From the NCBI GenBank assembly GCA_948144175.1, contig CANXME010002454.1, forward strand, positions 1 through 64,000: a stretch of 64,000 nt of DNA. The letters run 5' to 3'. The position numbers and the translations under genes are program-made. The notes under the pieces are model-generated. The model worked only from the letters and a program-made list of their open reading frames with translations, was not told where the DNA came from and did not search any database. Below are positions 53,993-64,000 of the stretch, piece by piece. Source of the DNA: Closterium sp. NIES-65 (Eukaryota; Streptophyta; Zygnematophyceae; Desmidiales; Closteriaceae). How positions within the stretch are numbered: the stretch's first letter is position 1; each line of letters begins with the position of its first letter.

Positions 53993-54929
53993 GGAGGGGG
54001 GGATTGAAGGGTGGGAGGGGGGCTGGTCGTGGGGATGGGCTGATGGTGGTAAGAGGGCAGCAGGGATGGGGAGAAGGGAGCGTAACGAGGGGAGAGCAAA
54101 GGGCAGGGGGGGAGGAAGGGAGGGGCAGGGAGGGAAGAGGCTGAACGTACAAAGGGGGGAAACGAGGGGCATGGATGATAGGAAACGAGGGCAGGGGTGT
54201 GGGAAATCAAGGGCAGGGAGGAGAGAAGCAATGGGTGAGGGGAAAACAAGGGAGGGGCAGACGGGGGGCAGGGAGGGAAGAAACGTGGGGCAGGGAGGGG
54301 AGAAGCCAAAGACAGGGGCATGGGCAGGCGGGGGCAGGGAGGGAGCAAAGGAGAGGCACGGAGAAAGAAAGGGAGGCGCGGGGAGGGGAGAAACCGGGCG
54401 TGGGGGGGGCGGAAAATGAGGGGCAGGGCGGGGAGGAGGGAGGTGCAGGGAGGGGAGAAGCTGAGCACACGGAGGGGGGAAAGGTGAGGCAGGGAGGTAG
54501 GAAGCCAAGGACAAGGGGGGGGGAGAGTGGGGGGGGGCAGGGAGAGGGGGGAGGTGGGGAGCGGGGAAAGGCGGCGAGGGGCAGGGAGGGGAGAAACCAA
54601 GCATAGGGGGGCGAGATACGAGGGGCAGGGTGCGGATTGAGGAGGGGCAGGGAGTGGAGTGGGTCGGCGAGGGGAAGGAAGAGGCGTGCAGCAGAGGAGG
54701 GGAGGGGGGAGGAGAAGGTAAAGGAGGGGAGCGCACGGGCGGGGAGGAGCGAATGGCGGGCGGTGGGAAACGGCGAGGGGGGGCAGGGAGGGTCAAAAGA
54801 GGCGGCAAGGGAGCGGGCACGCGGAGGGTAGGGGCGGGGGGAGCGGATGGCATGAGGGGGCAGGGGGTGTGACTATGAAGGGGGGGACCCGGGCAAGGGG
54901 TGTGTAGCGGTCGGGGCACGAGGTTGACG

Positions 54930-55004
54930 TGGTACGATCATACCTCGGCTACTACGCCGGATCCCATCAGAACTCCGAAGCTAAGCGCCGGTGGGCGAGA
55001 GCAG
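54930..55004 (+). pseudogene. 5S rRNA gene, 5' half (left flank of A5)
   Basis: The 5' half of 5S, joined to A5 as GAGAGCAG-ATATTC, the same junction type as A3. The matching 3' half lies beyond the window. Confidence 0.92.
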
Positions 55005-58000
55005 ATATTCATTAATAGGGGAAGAGCAAATACAAGCCGAATATAATGGTTTTTCCAAGACTAGGAAATTTTGACATAGCCTTATCGCTATGAGGACGGT
55101 ATATATATTTTGTAGGAAAAGGGGGAAAGAAAGGAAAGGAAGGAAGGATGAAGGAGTAAGAAGAAGTGGTAGGGAAAAGAAGAGGGTGGGAGGAAGAGAA
55201 GGGAAGGATAGAAGAAGGGAACTGAAAGAGGGAGGTGGGAAGAGAAAAGGAGAGAGGGAGAGAGACTAAGGAGGAGGAAGCACCAAAGGACCACAACACG
55301 GCAGCAACCCGCACGACCGCACGGGCACAGCGTTTCAAGCACAGCCACTATTGTTTTTTACACATATGCATCATATATATACTGCATATCAGCCACACTC
55401 TCGAAGCACCCTGTGACGTGGTGCCAAGTACCCTGCCCCGCACCCAGTGGGACTGGTGCGGGCATCCACCCGTCGTCGGATCTCCCTAACTGCCGCACCG
55501 CATGCTGGATCATGCATTGAGCCTGCGCGCGCTGCAGTGCAACGGAGAGGCGTGTAGTGAGTCCTGCCTCAAATATCCGTGCCGATCCGTCATCCCCCCC
55601 ACCTCTATCCCTCCTCCGCTGTGCTATCCTCTTTGCGCAGAGCCCCAGAAACTGACGCAGCGGCTCACTGAGAAGGCCAAAGGTCTCCGCCACGCTCGCG
55701 TAAAAGTGTGGTGCCGGCTGCAGCCCCTCCAAATGCGGCCCCCAGTGCCGCAGCTTCTCCTGCACCCGCCTAGCTGCTGCCACTCCAATTTGTGTGGGGG
55801 TCGCCCGTCTCAGCTGCACGTTCCCCTCCCGCTGTGGATCCGCTATGGAGACATCCACAAGAACCATCAGACCCTGGCCAACGTCGCGGCAGGTGAGGTC
55901 TGGGATGCGGGAGGCGGTGCCTACACGGCCTGTGTGTCCGACTGGTCCCTGCTGTTGCGCTGGCTGCTGCCCTGTCTGGTCCCTTGGTGCCTCCTCTCCG
56001 ATCGTCTCTCTCCCCCTCTCCTCTCCTCCATCCACCTGTCCTCTCCCCTCCCCCTCTCTACCCTCCCCCAACCCTCCCGACCCCCCTGCTCCATCCCCTG
56101 CTGCCTCTCTCACTCCCTGGCCCTCCCCTCCCAATCCCGCTGCCCCTCCTGTACCTCCGTCCGCTCTCTGCTGCTCCCGCCCCTGCCCCACCTCCGAGGC
56201 CGAACCTGGAGGCGCGGCGCCCTAGGCCCGCGGCCTCCACTGGCTCTCCTGCTGCTGCCTGTGTTGTCTCCCCTCCCCGTCCTGGCCCGTCTGCTCCCCC
56301 TGCCGTCCCCTCTGCCCACCTGTCCCTCGCTCCACCTGACCCCGCAGCTGGTGCTGTCCCCAATGTCCCCCGCCACCCGGCTGTCCCGCCTCGCCTCTCT
56401 GCTCCCCCGGTCCCTCAGCCCGCGTCCCCTCTCCCACCACTGGCTGTCCCAGTAGTCTCGCTCGAGCCGCCTCCAACTGTGTGAACAGCGTAGAGTCCTC
56501 CACCTTTACCGCGAAGCCCGCCTCGACCGCAAAGTCTCGAAGCATGTACTTCACCGTGTCGTGGATGGTAGTGGCGACCCCGTAGCGCGGGCACCGGACC
56601 GCGTGATGAGGCACCATCATGTCGTCAATCGCCTGTCCGCAGGAGCACTGACCTGCAAGGGCTAACTGGGGGATCGGGAGGCCAAGACGAGAAGATGAAG
56701 CCGCCTGCCACAGCGCCTCCGGGATGCGCAGTGGGTCAGCGTACGGCACCGACGTCAACCACGCCCCTGCACCTGCGCCCTGAAGGGAAGTCAAACGGGC
56801 AAGGTGCAAGGGAGAGGCGTGACGGGCACGCACGGCCTCCAAGGCCTGCGCCTCCAGAAGACGGCTCGCTCCTGCAAAAAGGGAATCGGGGGAGGCAGAA
56901 GCGCAGGAGGGCCAGGGGGGAAGGAGAGAGAGAACGTCAGGTGGGAGACCCTCTAGCGCCGTCTGCAGAGCCCGGTCGATCTGCTCTGGCTCACCTGAAG
57001 CGAAGCTCTGCCGAAACACCTCGCCACACGCAGGGAGAGAACAGAGAATGGGAGCACACTGCACCCAGGAGCACACGAAACTCACCGGGGCAATGCGTGC
57101 CATGCGACGAATGCCGAAACCCCCGAGACGAATGGGGAGGAAGATCTGGTCTAGGGCGGCCTCTCGGACGTCCTCGCGACAAGCCCAGGTCCCTGAAGCT
57201 AAAAGCTGCTGAAATGTCTCTCCCAGGCGTGCGTTCCACCGTGTAAAACTAGAGATCACTGCGGGCGAATGAGGGACGGTCCTCGACAGGTACTGCGGAC
57301 GAGTGCTGACACACGCCGACAGAAGGCGGGCAGCTGTCTGGGGCTGGCGCAACCTCGGAAGCCAAGGTAGCACCCGCCCCATCCTCTCGAGACGATCCGG
57401 GAGACTCTGCTCCACGAACGAAACGGTGCCTACCGGTACGCCTGTCACGGTGAGCCCTCGGCGTGCGACCTCGATCCCTAGGCCCGTGAAGGCCTCCAGA
57501 TCCCTGGACAGAAAGGACTCTGTCTGGTAGACGAGGCACTTGTGCGGCTGGGCTGCAAGGTCCATCTCGCCCAAGCGCCTCACGATCTCGGTAAAGTGGT
57601 GCAGCACCCTGTCTGGGGGACCTAGCACGTACGTGTCATCGGCGTACGACCAGAGCTGGACATCCCCCTCCACCAGAACCGGCTCCAAAGCAAGACGCTG
57701 TGTCAGAGCGTACAAGAAGGGGCTGAGAGGGTCTCCCTGGCGAGTGCCCCGCTCCGAGTGCATCGTGACCACTCCCGTGCCTGACCTGTAGTGGAGATCC
57801 GAGGGCGTCCCGTAGAAGAGGCCGATGAAGGGGATCAGGCACTGAAACTCCAGGCTGGCCTGTAGCGCCTGGAACATCCTGTCTCGGTGGAAGGAGTTAA
57901 AGGCATTCGCCACGTCTAGCTGCAGGACCACCCAGTCTGGGTGGTCAGCCAGAGCGCGGCGGACGCCTCTAACTACGACCTCTGTCCCGCACGTAACCCC

Positions 58001-60836
58001 CACCCCAAACTGCTGTGACGCCAAGAAGACCCTCGCCATCTGGTCACGTAGCTGGAGACAGACTGCACGAGAAAGAATGCGGACCAAAACCTCGCCGATG
58101 GCAATCGGCCGAACATCCATGTTCGACTTCGCCAGAGCCACGAGGGTGGAAGACGCTAGCAAGGAGCGCGCAGCTGGAGCGCAACGGCCTCGAAGCCACT
58201 GCTGGTACACGGCAAGGAGGAAATGGAGACTCTGAGGGAAAGCTAGGAAAGTGTCTCGCAGGTGCTCAGCGACCCAACCGGACGGTCCTCCCGAAGAGCC
58301 CCGCGGAGCTGTGAAGATCGCGCGGCGTAAGTGATCCACCGAGAGCACGAGAGGGGACCCTTGGAAGCCAGACTGCCAAGCTGGGGTCGGCCTCTCCGCG
58401 TTGGGGTGCTTCGACTGCAGGCGCTGTATCGTCCCCTGTGTATCTGGGGCTGCCTCCGCGAACTCGAGAGCCGCGCACGCCCGTGAGGTCTCATTGCACG
58501 CTGCCAGACGAAGGCAACGTGCAATGCGGCGCTCATCTGCTGTAGAGGGATCGGTGGCGGTGCGTGACCGGTGACCTGTGCGCTGAGGAAGGGGTGTGCG
58601 ACGGCCTAGTGCATTTGAGACTAGCTCAGCCCACTCACCTCGACCAAAGCGGGAGATGCGCGTTGCAATGGCAGCCGTGTGTGAGCGGTCGGGTGGCGTC
58701 GCTGGAACAAGGAAAAGAGTCGGCGCTGCAGCGAGGAGGAAGGTAGGGCCAGCAGCCTCCGGGTCCTGGGCAATGCGGACTAGGATCGCACTGAGGACGT
58801 CGAGATATCCTCCGCGGACCCTCTCCGGGACACGTCGGAGAGGGCGTGCATGGATACGCTCGGGCGAGAAGTACTCTGTCCAGTCCACCGAGTCGAGCGT
58901 CTGCCACTGTGCGTCGGTGAACTGTATCCCGGTCGCACGGGGCTGTGAGAGGGAAGGGATGATCGAGGCGGTGTCATGGGCAGCCTGCGCCCTGCGAGCC
59001 GCGTCCGCAGGATGGCAGAAGGGAAAGTGGTGCTGGAGCGCGCGTCGGTTCGCGAGAGAGCTCCTGCAGGTGGGGCAACTCACGACCTGGTCGGGTGATG
59101 TCGCCGTGTCGGCGGGGTCAATCGGGGCCGTGGCGTCGGAACTGGCTGTAGAGGGGACCCCGTGGGCGGCCTGAGCTCCGAGAGGATCGCCTGGGATGAG
59201 GGGAGGAGACGACTCACCAGCCCCGTGCGGGGGGGGTGTCAGCGAAGATAGAGGTGGTGTCGCACAGGATAGGGCCGGGCCTCGTGCCGGTACCGGTGTC
59301 GAAGCTGGGGAGGGGGGACGTGGAGGTGAGCCTGAAGTGTGTACCGTGGTGTGCTCCTGCCCCTCGGCGGGGTGCGGTTCAAGTGACGGCTCTGCTACCC
59401 CAGGCGGAGGGGTCTCGGTAGGGGCGGATGCCTCATCCCTACTGCTGGTGACCTCCTGCGCCACGGGCTGAACGGGGGGAGGCGCCACCCCCTCTAGGTG
59501 CGCGTGACACGGCCTCAGAACCTGGTCCGTCTCCATTGGGGTCGGGAGTGACGCGCCTGGCTGAGTGGCGGGGGGGATAAAAGAAGGGACAGACCGGGTG
59601 ACTTCCGCATACGTCCGGGTCCGGTCCTGTGGGACTGGAAGGGTGGGGGCAGCCGGAGAGCTGCTCGGGCGGTGTATCGCCAGCAAATCTGAAATGCCAG
59701 CCCTCACCTCCTCTGGGGTCTCGAAGACCTGCCTGCCTGTAGGTGAGAGTAGGAGGGCTGGCAGGGTAGAGGGTGGAGTGGGGCTTGCTGGCTGAGCGGA
59801 GCTCGGGTGTGGACCCTGCCCTAGAAGGCCCCCTTGGCCCTCCCCAATCACCATGGGTTGCGGTAGGGGGTCGTCGACATGGAAGGGGTGGGAGGGATGG
59901 GAGGGGGAGTCGGTGGCGTCTTCCATGGGCGCATCCCTCAACCCGACGGCCTCCATCCCCGTAGCGATCGCGGCCGCCGCCACCTGGGAGGGGGACACAG
60001 CAAGGGAGGGGCAGAATGGGGGAGAGTGGGCTGGTCCGCTCCCATGGCCCTGTGGAGGTGCAGGAGCGGGGCGGGAGTGTGGGTTTGGTGGTCGGGCTGT
60101 AGCGGTAGGGCCTGGTAAGGGTTCAACGGGATGCGGGGTGGGGAGGGGCTCTTGGTGGGGGAGGGAGGGAGGGGGGAGTACGTGGGCTGACCCTCTGCCT
60201 CCTCTGCCCCTGTTCTTCCGCCGGCGGCCAACCTGGTTGTCTGCGCCTGTTTGTGAAGGAAGGGGGGGCTGTGGGGCCAAAGGGGTGGTTGGAGGGAGGA
60301 TGGGTGGTTCGCCGGGCGGGGGGTGCTCTGTGTGCATCCCCTCTCTCCTCGAGGCATCCCCCTCCGTGGGGACAGATCGGGCAGGCTGTGTGTGGGGGGT
60401 GATGGCTGCCCAACGGGGCCACTCGTGGGGAACCCGGCCGGGAGGGGGGGTTGAAGGTGGGGGTCGAGGGGCTGGGCCAGTGTGGAGGTTAGAGCGAGGT
60501 ACAAACGGTGGGGGGAGAGAGGTTTGTGTGGGCTCTGTGGTGGCCTCTCCTGTGGGCCCCTCTACCCGGGTGCCGCCGCTCCCATGAGCCTGGGGCGCAA
60601 GCCCTTGCGGGTGGGTCTCGGCTGCCTGGGGGGGGTGGTGTGAGGGGGGCAGCCTGTTGGGTGGGCGTGTTGGGGCTGTGCGGCGACTCGGGTGGTTTGG
60701 GTGCCTGTAGCGTGTGGGAGAGGGATTTGGCCGCAGAGATGCTTCAACCTCCGAGATGTGTGTACTACCGGGTGGGGGGGGGCCTGGTGGAGGGGGGGGT
60801 AGTGGGCCGGTGGGGGGTGGCTGGGTGTTGGTAGGG

Positions 60837-61166
60837 GTCGGGGAGCATGGCTCCTCTAGGAAGGCCAGAGCCCTGGCTGCTCCACGTGGTGCTCTAAGGA
60901 GCCCCTGAGGGTGGGGGCAGAGGTGTGCTGCCCTTGGGGGTGAGGGGAGGAGTGAGGGAAGGGGCGGGGAGGGGTGAGAGGTGAGAGAAGGGGTGCCCTC
61001 GGGTGACTCTGCTCTTGTCGCACCCGCGTGCTCTCCCGGTGGACCGCCTGCAACCGTGGGGTCAGGGGTTGGGGACGGAGAGGGGGGCTGGCCATGGAGC
61101 AACGTGGGGGTCGGGGAGCACGGCTCCGCCAAGAAGGCCAGGGCCTTGGCTGCCCCCCTGGATACT
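60837..61166 (-). repeat. Internal duplication in the Pro-rich region of ORF2 (A5)
   Basis: Two copies of a ~55-bp block encoding RGAAxALAFLxEPCSPTPT lie at ~60837-60892 and ~61111-61166, about 274 bp (91 codons) apart. Looser similarity of the flanking Pro/His-rich sequence suggests the whole ~91-residue segment was duplicated. The same pair is seen in A1 (8180-8235 and 8453-8508), A2 and A4. A3 lost one copy through its deletion. Confidence 0.75.
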
Positions 61167-61845
61167 ACCGGGACCTGAGGGTGGGGGTGGGGAAATGGTG
61201 CTCCTGGGGGTGGGTGGGCTGGAGGATGGGAGGTGAGGATGGGGGCTCCCTCGTGCGGCTCTGTCCTCAAGGTCTCCCCCAGCCCCTCCATCGGTCCTTC
61301 TGCTAGCATGTGGACGGGCATGGGGGGTAGAGGGGGAACCTCGACGTGAGGCTGCAGGGGGGCCGGGTCGGCCTCACCGTCAGGCGTGAGGTATTGGGCC
61401 AGTGGCCCGTCAATGTGCATCACATCCTCTCCCTCATCCTCCTCTATCACTATCACATCCCCCTCTTCCGTGCCCACCCCGGTCGGGACCACACTCACCT
61501 CTCCTTCCCCTGTTGCCCCTATGTCCCCCGAGCCCACCCCGCCTGCTGCCGCTTTACTGCTAGCCCCTTTTGCGGTCTCTGCCGGCCCTGCTGTGTGTTT
61601 CCCCGCGTTTGCTGCGGGCCCTGCCGCCCCTACTGGCCGTGCTATGGCCCTCCCTGCTGCTTCAGCTGCAGCCTCACCTTCTGCCTTTGAGGCCACTGCT
61701 GTCCCTTCTCCCACTCTAGCCCCTGCCGTACCCTCTCTTGCTACAACCGAGGCAGCACTCTCCCTCGCACCAGTCCCCGTTACCCCCTTCCCCGCTGCAC
61801 CCGTAGCACCTCCCCCTGTACCGGCCCCCACTGTGGCCTCTGTCG

Positions 61846-62614
61846 CTCCTGCTGCAGTCCTTGCAGCCTCGACTGCTGCAGTCTGTAAAACCTCACCTGC
61901 CGTAATCTGCTCAGCCTCACCAGCCGCGGTCCCTGCAGCCTTGCCTGCCGCGGTCCCTGCAGCCTCACGTGCAGCAGTCCCTGCAGCCTCACCTGCTGCA
62001 GTCCCTGCGGCCTCACCTGCTGCAGTCTGTGCGGCCTCACCTGCTAGAATCTGCTCAACCTCAACTGCTGCGGCTATTTCAGCCTCACCTGCTGCGCTCC
62101 CTGCGGCCTCACCTGCCCTGGTCCCGCCTGCAGCCTCATCCGCTGTGGTCCCTGCAGCCTCACCTGCTGCAGTCCCTGCTGCCTCACCTATTGCAGTCCC
62201 TGCGACCTCACCAGCTGTAGACTGTGCAGCCTCACCTGCTAGAGTCTGCCCAACCTTACATGCTGCAGCCCTCGCAGCCTCACCTGCTGCGTCCGCCGCA
62301 GCCTCACCTGCTGCGGCCCCTGCAGCCCCGCCTGCTGCGCTCCCCGCAGCCTCGCCTGCTGCGCTCCCTGCAGCCTCGCCTGCTGCGCTCCCTGCGGCCT
62401 CACCTGCTGCGCTCTCTGCAGCCTCCCCTACTGCGCTCCCTACAGCCTCACCTGCTGCGCTCCCTGCAGCCTCACCTACTGCGCTCTCTGCGGCTTCACC
62501 TGCCATGGTCCCTCCTGCAGCCTCACCCGTTGTGATCCCTGCAGCCACACCTGCTGTGGTCTGTGCGGCCTCGCCTGGTGCGGTCCCTATAGCCTCCTCT
62601 GCTGCGGTTCCCCC
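61846..62614 (-). repeat. 24-bp coding minisatellite (Ala/Gly repeat of ORF2), A5
   Basis: About 30 imperfect 24-bp units (for example 62341-62460, five clean units) encode GEAAGSAA-type octapeptides at residues ~257-514 of ORF2. All indels among copies are whole units. Confidence 0.9.
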
Positions 62615-63393
62615 AGCCAACACAGCTGCAGGTTCCGTGGCCCCTACTCCTGCAAAACCTGTCTCCATGGCCTCTGCCCTTTGCCTGGCTAGAGTCACGG
62701 TCCCTGCCGCCCCTTCCCGTGCAGCCTCTGCCGCCCTTTCCCGTGCAGCCGCTGCTGCCCCTTCCCTTGCAGCCTCTGCTGCCCTTTCCTCTGCAACCTC
62801 TGCTGCCCCTTCCCCCACAACCCCCATTGCCCCTTCCCGTGCAGCCTTTGCTGCCCCATCCTCTGCAGCCTCTGCTGCTCCTTCGCACACACATTCACTT
62901 ACCCCTTCCCGTGCAGTGTTAGCTGCAAGTTCCCCCCTGGCTCTGCCCCCTCCCGCTTCTATGTGCTTGGGGGTGCTAGTAGGATTAAGTGTTTTCACAA
63001 GTAATCTGGTTTGCGAATGGGAAGTAGCGAGTGAGTTGGGGGATCTCTCCACTTGGCATGCATGGGTGCCGTCCCCGCTGTCACCTGAAGGGGGGGTAGG
63101 CTGGGATGGGGCCGCGGGGGTAGGGCGCGGTTTTGAGCGTGCTGGCTCCTCTTTGTGTATTTCCTCCAGTGGGGCTTGGCGTTCCTCTGTTCCATCCTCT
63201 TCAAGGGTACGCTTCTGGCCCCTAGGGTCGGATTGTGTGAGTGTTTTCGCTTGGTCAGGTGTGTGTTGTTTCTTCCTGACTGTTGAAGTGGGGGGAGTGG
63301 GAGAGTAGGGGGTGGCTCGGCTGCGGGACCTCCCAGATCGCCGAGGGGCTCCCGGGTCTGCCTTTTCCCCACTCGCGGGGTGCTGGGGCATTG

Positions 63394-64000
63394 TTACGGA
63401 GGCAGCATGCCTGGCGGTGGCGGTGTGAGTTGCTGGAGTTGGCTCAAGAGGGCGTCAAAGGGGGAAGGGACTCCCTGGCAGAGGCCGGGGTGCGGGGGGT
63501 TAGCTTGGGGAAATGGAAAAAGGGTGGGGAAAGCGGTGCGCAGTGGGTGGAAGAGAGGGTAGAGGGGGCCTGGCAGTTGGAGGGGATTGGGGCCCAAGGG
63601 GGGGGCGGGCTGGGGGCCGGTTGAGAGGGGAAGTGTTGGCGGGCTGTAGTGGAGGTGGGGGGGGCGGGGGTGATGTAGTGGTGGGTGAGCAGGGTGTGGG
63701 GACAGGTGGTGGGCCAGAGGTGGGGAGGGCAGGGCAGAATTCCACGGGAGGTGGGGGTGGGCAGGTGGAGCCAAGTGGGGAAGGAAGGGTGGGGAACAGA
63801 GAGGAAGGGGCAAAGGGTAGTGGGTAGTCGAGTTGGCGTGAGCCTGGTAGCGGGTAATGAGAAGGTTGGAAGGCGGGGGGTGAGAACGTGGGAGAGCCGA
63901 GAGGGCACCGAAAGGAGGCGCTGTGGTAAATGCAGAATAGGATGCGGGGCCGGGAAACAGGGGACAGAGGGAATTGGGGAATTGATGAAGGGTGATGAGT
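63394..64000 (-). pseudogene. Element A ORF1 (Pro-rich), A5, partial and frameshifted
   Basis: The 3' part of candidate ORF1 ends TPPPPGMLPP with TAA two bases before the ORF2 ATG. An eight-G run at ~63657-63664 (seven in A1 and A4) shifts the frame upstream. The 5' part is outside the window. Confidence 0.45.

Larger units (their letters stand above)
53656..54929. repeat. 5S rDNA intergenic spacer, short form
   Basis: Nearly identical to the preceding short spacer and carrying the same ~235-bp deletion. Together with the intact 5S this defines an uninterrupted unit of about 1.39 kb. A (GT)n(GA)n tract lies at 53941-53992. No gene is supported. Confidence 0.85.
55358..63391 (-). pseudogene. 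Element A ORF2, A5 copy: full length except one nonsense codon before the RLE
   Basis: The best reference for the protein: ATG 63389-63391, then 2,389 open codons to a TAG at 56222-56224 (CAG in the other copies), after which the same frame runs on to TAA at 55358 (2,677 codons in all). Approximate residues: basic N-terminus 1-60; Ala-rich 165-514, of which 257-514 is the 24-bp repeat; acidic patch ~635-660; Pro-rich 665-1430 with a duplicated RGAA[KR]ALAFL motif; C2H2 finger CX2CX12HX4H 1439-1460; RT with catalytic Asp 1826 (LDVANAFNS) and YADD 1916-1919; CSC...HHxxxC zinc motif from 2249; Gly/Glu/Arg linker; RLE Asp 2498 (PDLTC) and Asp 2513 (VDVSI). Predicted role: nicking 5S DNA and target-primed reverse transcription in the nucleus. 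The zinc finger before the RT and the RLE after it place it with R2-like LINEs; the clade is unresolved. Confidence 0.93.
55005..64000 (-). mobile_element. Element A5, RLE-type LINE in a 5S gene (5' end outside window)
   Basis: About 9.0 kb of the element are in the window: 3' UTR, all of ORF2 and part of the ORF1 region. It is closest to A4, sharing for example CGCAGGAGGG near 56905 and the ACCTCCGAGG linker variant near 56192. It has the longest ORF2 frame in the window. Confidence 0.92.

Noticed and set aside
61386..63308. A 640-codon plus-strand frame opposite the Ala/Gly repeat of ORF2 (also in A2 and A4, shorter in A1)
   Set aside because: It reads AAVPAASP-type repeats because the 24-bp unit lacks stops in several frames on both strands. 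Start and end differ between copies. A shadow of ORF2, not a gene.

Overview
The window looks like nuclear DNA of a GC-rich photosynthetic eukaryote, most likely of the green lineage (alga or plant). The main evidence is a 5S rRNA gene whose internal sequence (GATCATACC, GGATCCCATCAGAACTCC, GGGTGACCTCC, GGAAGTCCTCGTGTTG) is very plant-like. I see no ordinary host protein gene, tRNA or CRISPR array. The window is a stretch of 5S rDNA array almost completely colonised by retrotransposons.

Layout. The basic unit is a 5S gene on the + strand plus a G-rich spacer (IGS) of about 1.27-1.52 kb holding a (GT)n(GA)n microsatellite. Six copies of one non-LTR retrotransposon, here called element A (A0-A5), interrupt 5S genes at the same nucleotide, always in the opposite (-) orientation, with a 21-22 bp target-site duplication (TSD). 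A0 ends at 683 (5' end only). A1 is 2345-13290, A2 14937-24757, A3 26419-34831, A4 41259-52202, and A5 runs from 55005 off the window end. Only one 5S gene is uninterrupted (53537-53655), and it carries substitutions. The spacer after A3 holds a second, unrelated insertion, element B (35064-40231), on the + strand.

Element A is about 10.95 kb when full length. From its 5' end it has a ~1.1 kb leader, a proline-rich candidate ORF1 and a giant ORF2 of about 2,680 codons. The ORF1 stop and ORF2 start are separated by two bases. ORF2 holds an Ala/Gly repeat domain encoded by a 24-bp minisatellite, an acidic patch, a long Pro-rich region, a C2H2 zinc finger, a reverse transcriptase (YADD), a CxC..H..C zinc motif, a long Gly/Glu/Arg linker and a restriction-like endonuclease (RLE, PD-x14-D). 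This is the R2-like, RLE-bearing class of LINE. Every copy has at least one lesion. A3 keeps zinc finger-RT-RLE in one open frame but has lost the ORF1/ORF2 boundary. A5 has an almost complete ORF2 with one nonsense codon before the RLE.

Element B has a related RT-RLE protein broken by one frameshift. Its 5' third carries, on the opposite strand, an open frame that looks more like real protein than the plus-strand frame does: SR-rich, then Gly/Arg-rich, then helical, i.e. gag-like. Its 3' end abuts the (GA)n tract of the spacer.

Working together: element A most plausibly nicks 5S genes with its RLE, primes reverse transcription there and persists in the array. Unequal exchange and gene conversion in the array then explain the shared spacer deletions, the mosaic copies and the internal deletions with microhomology.
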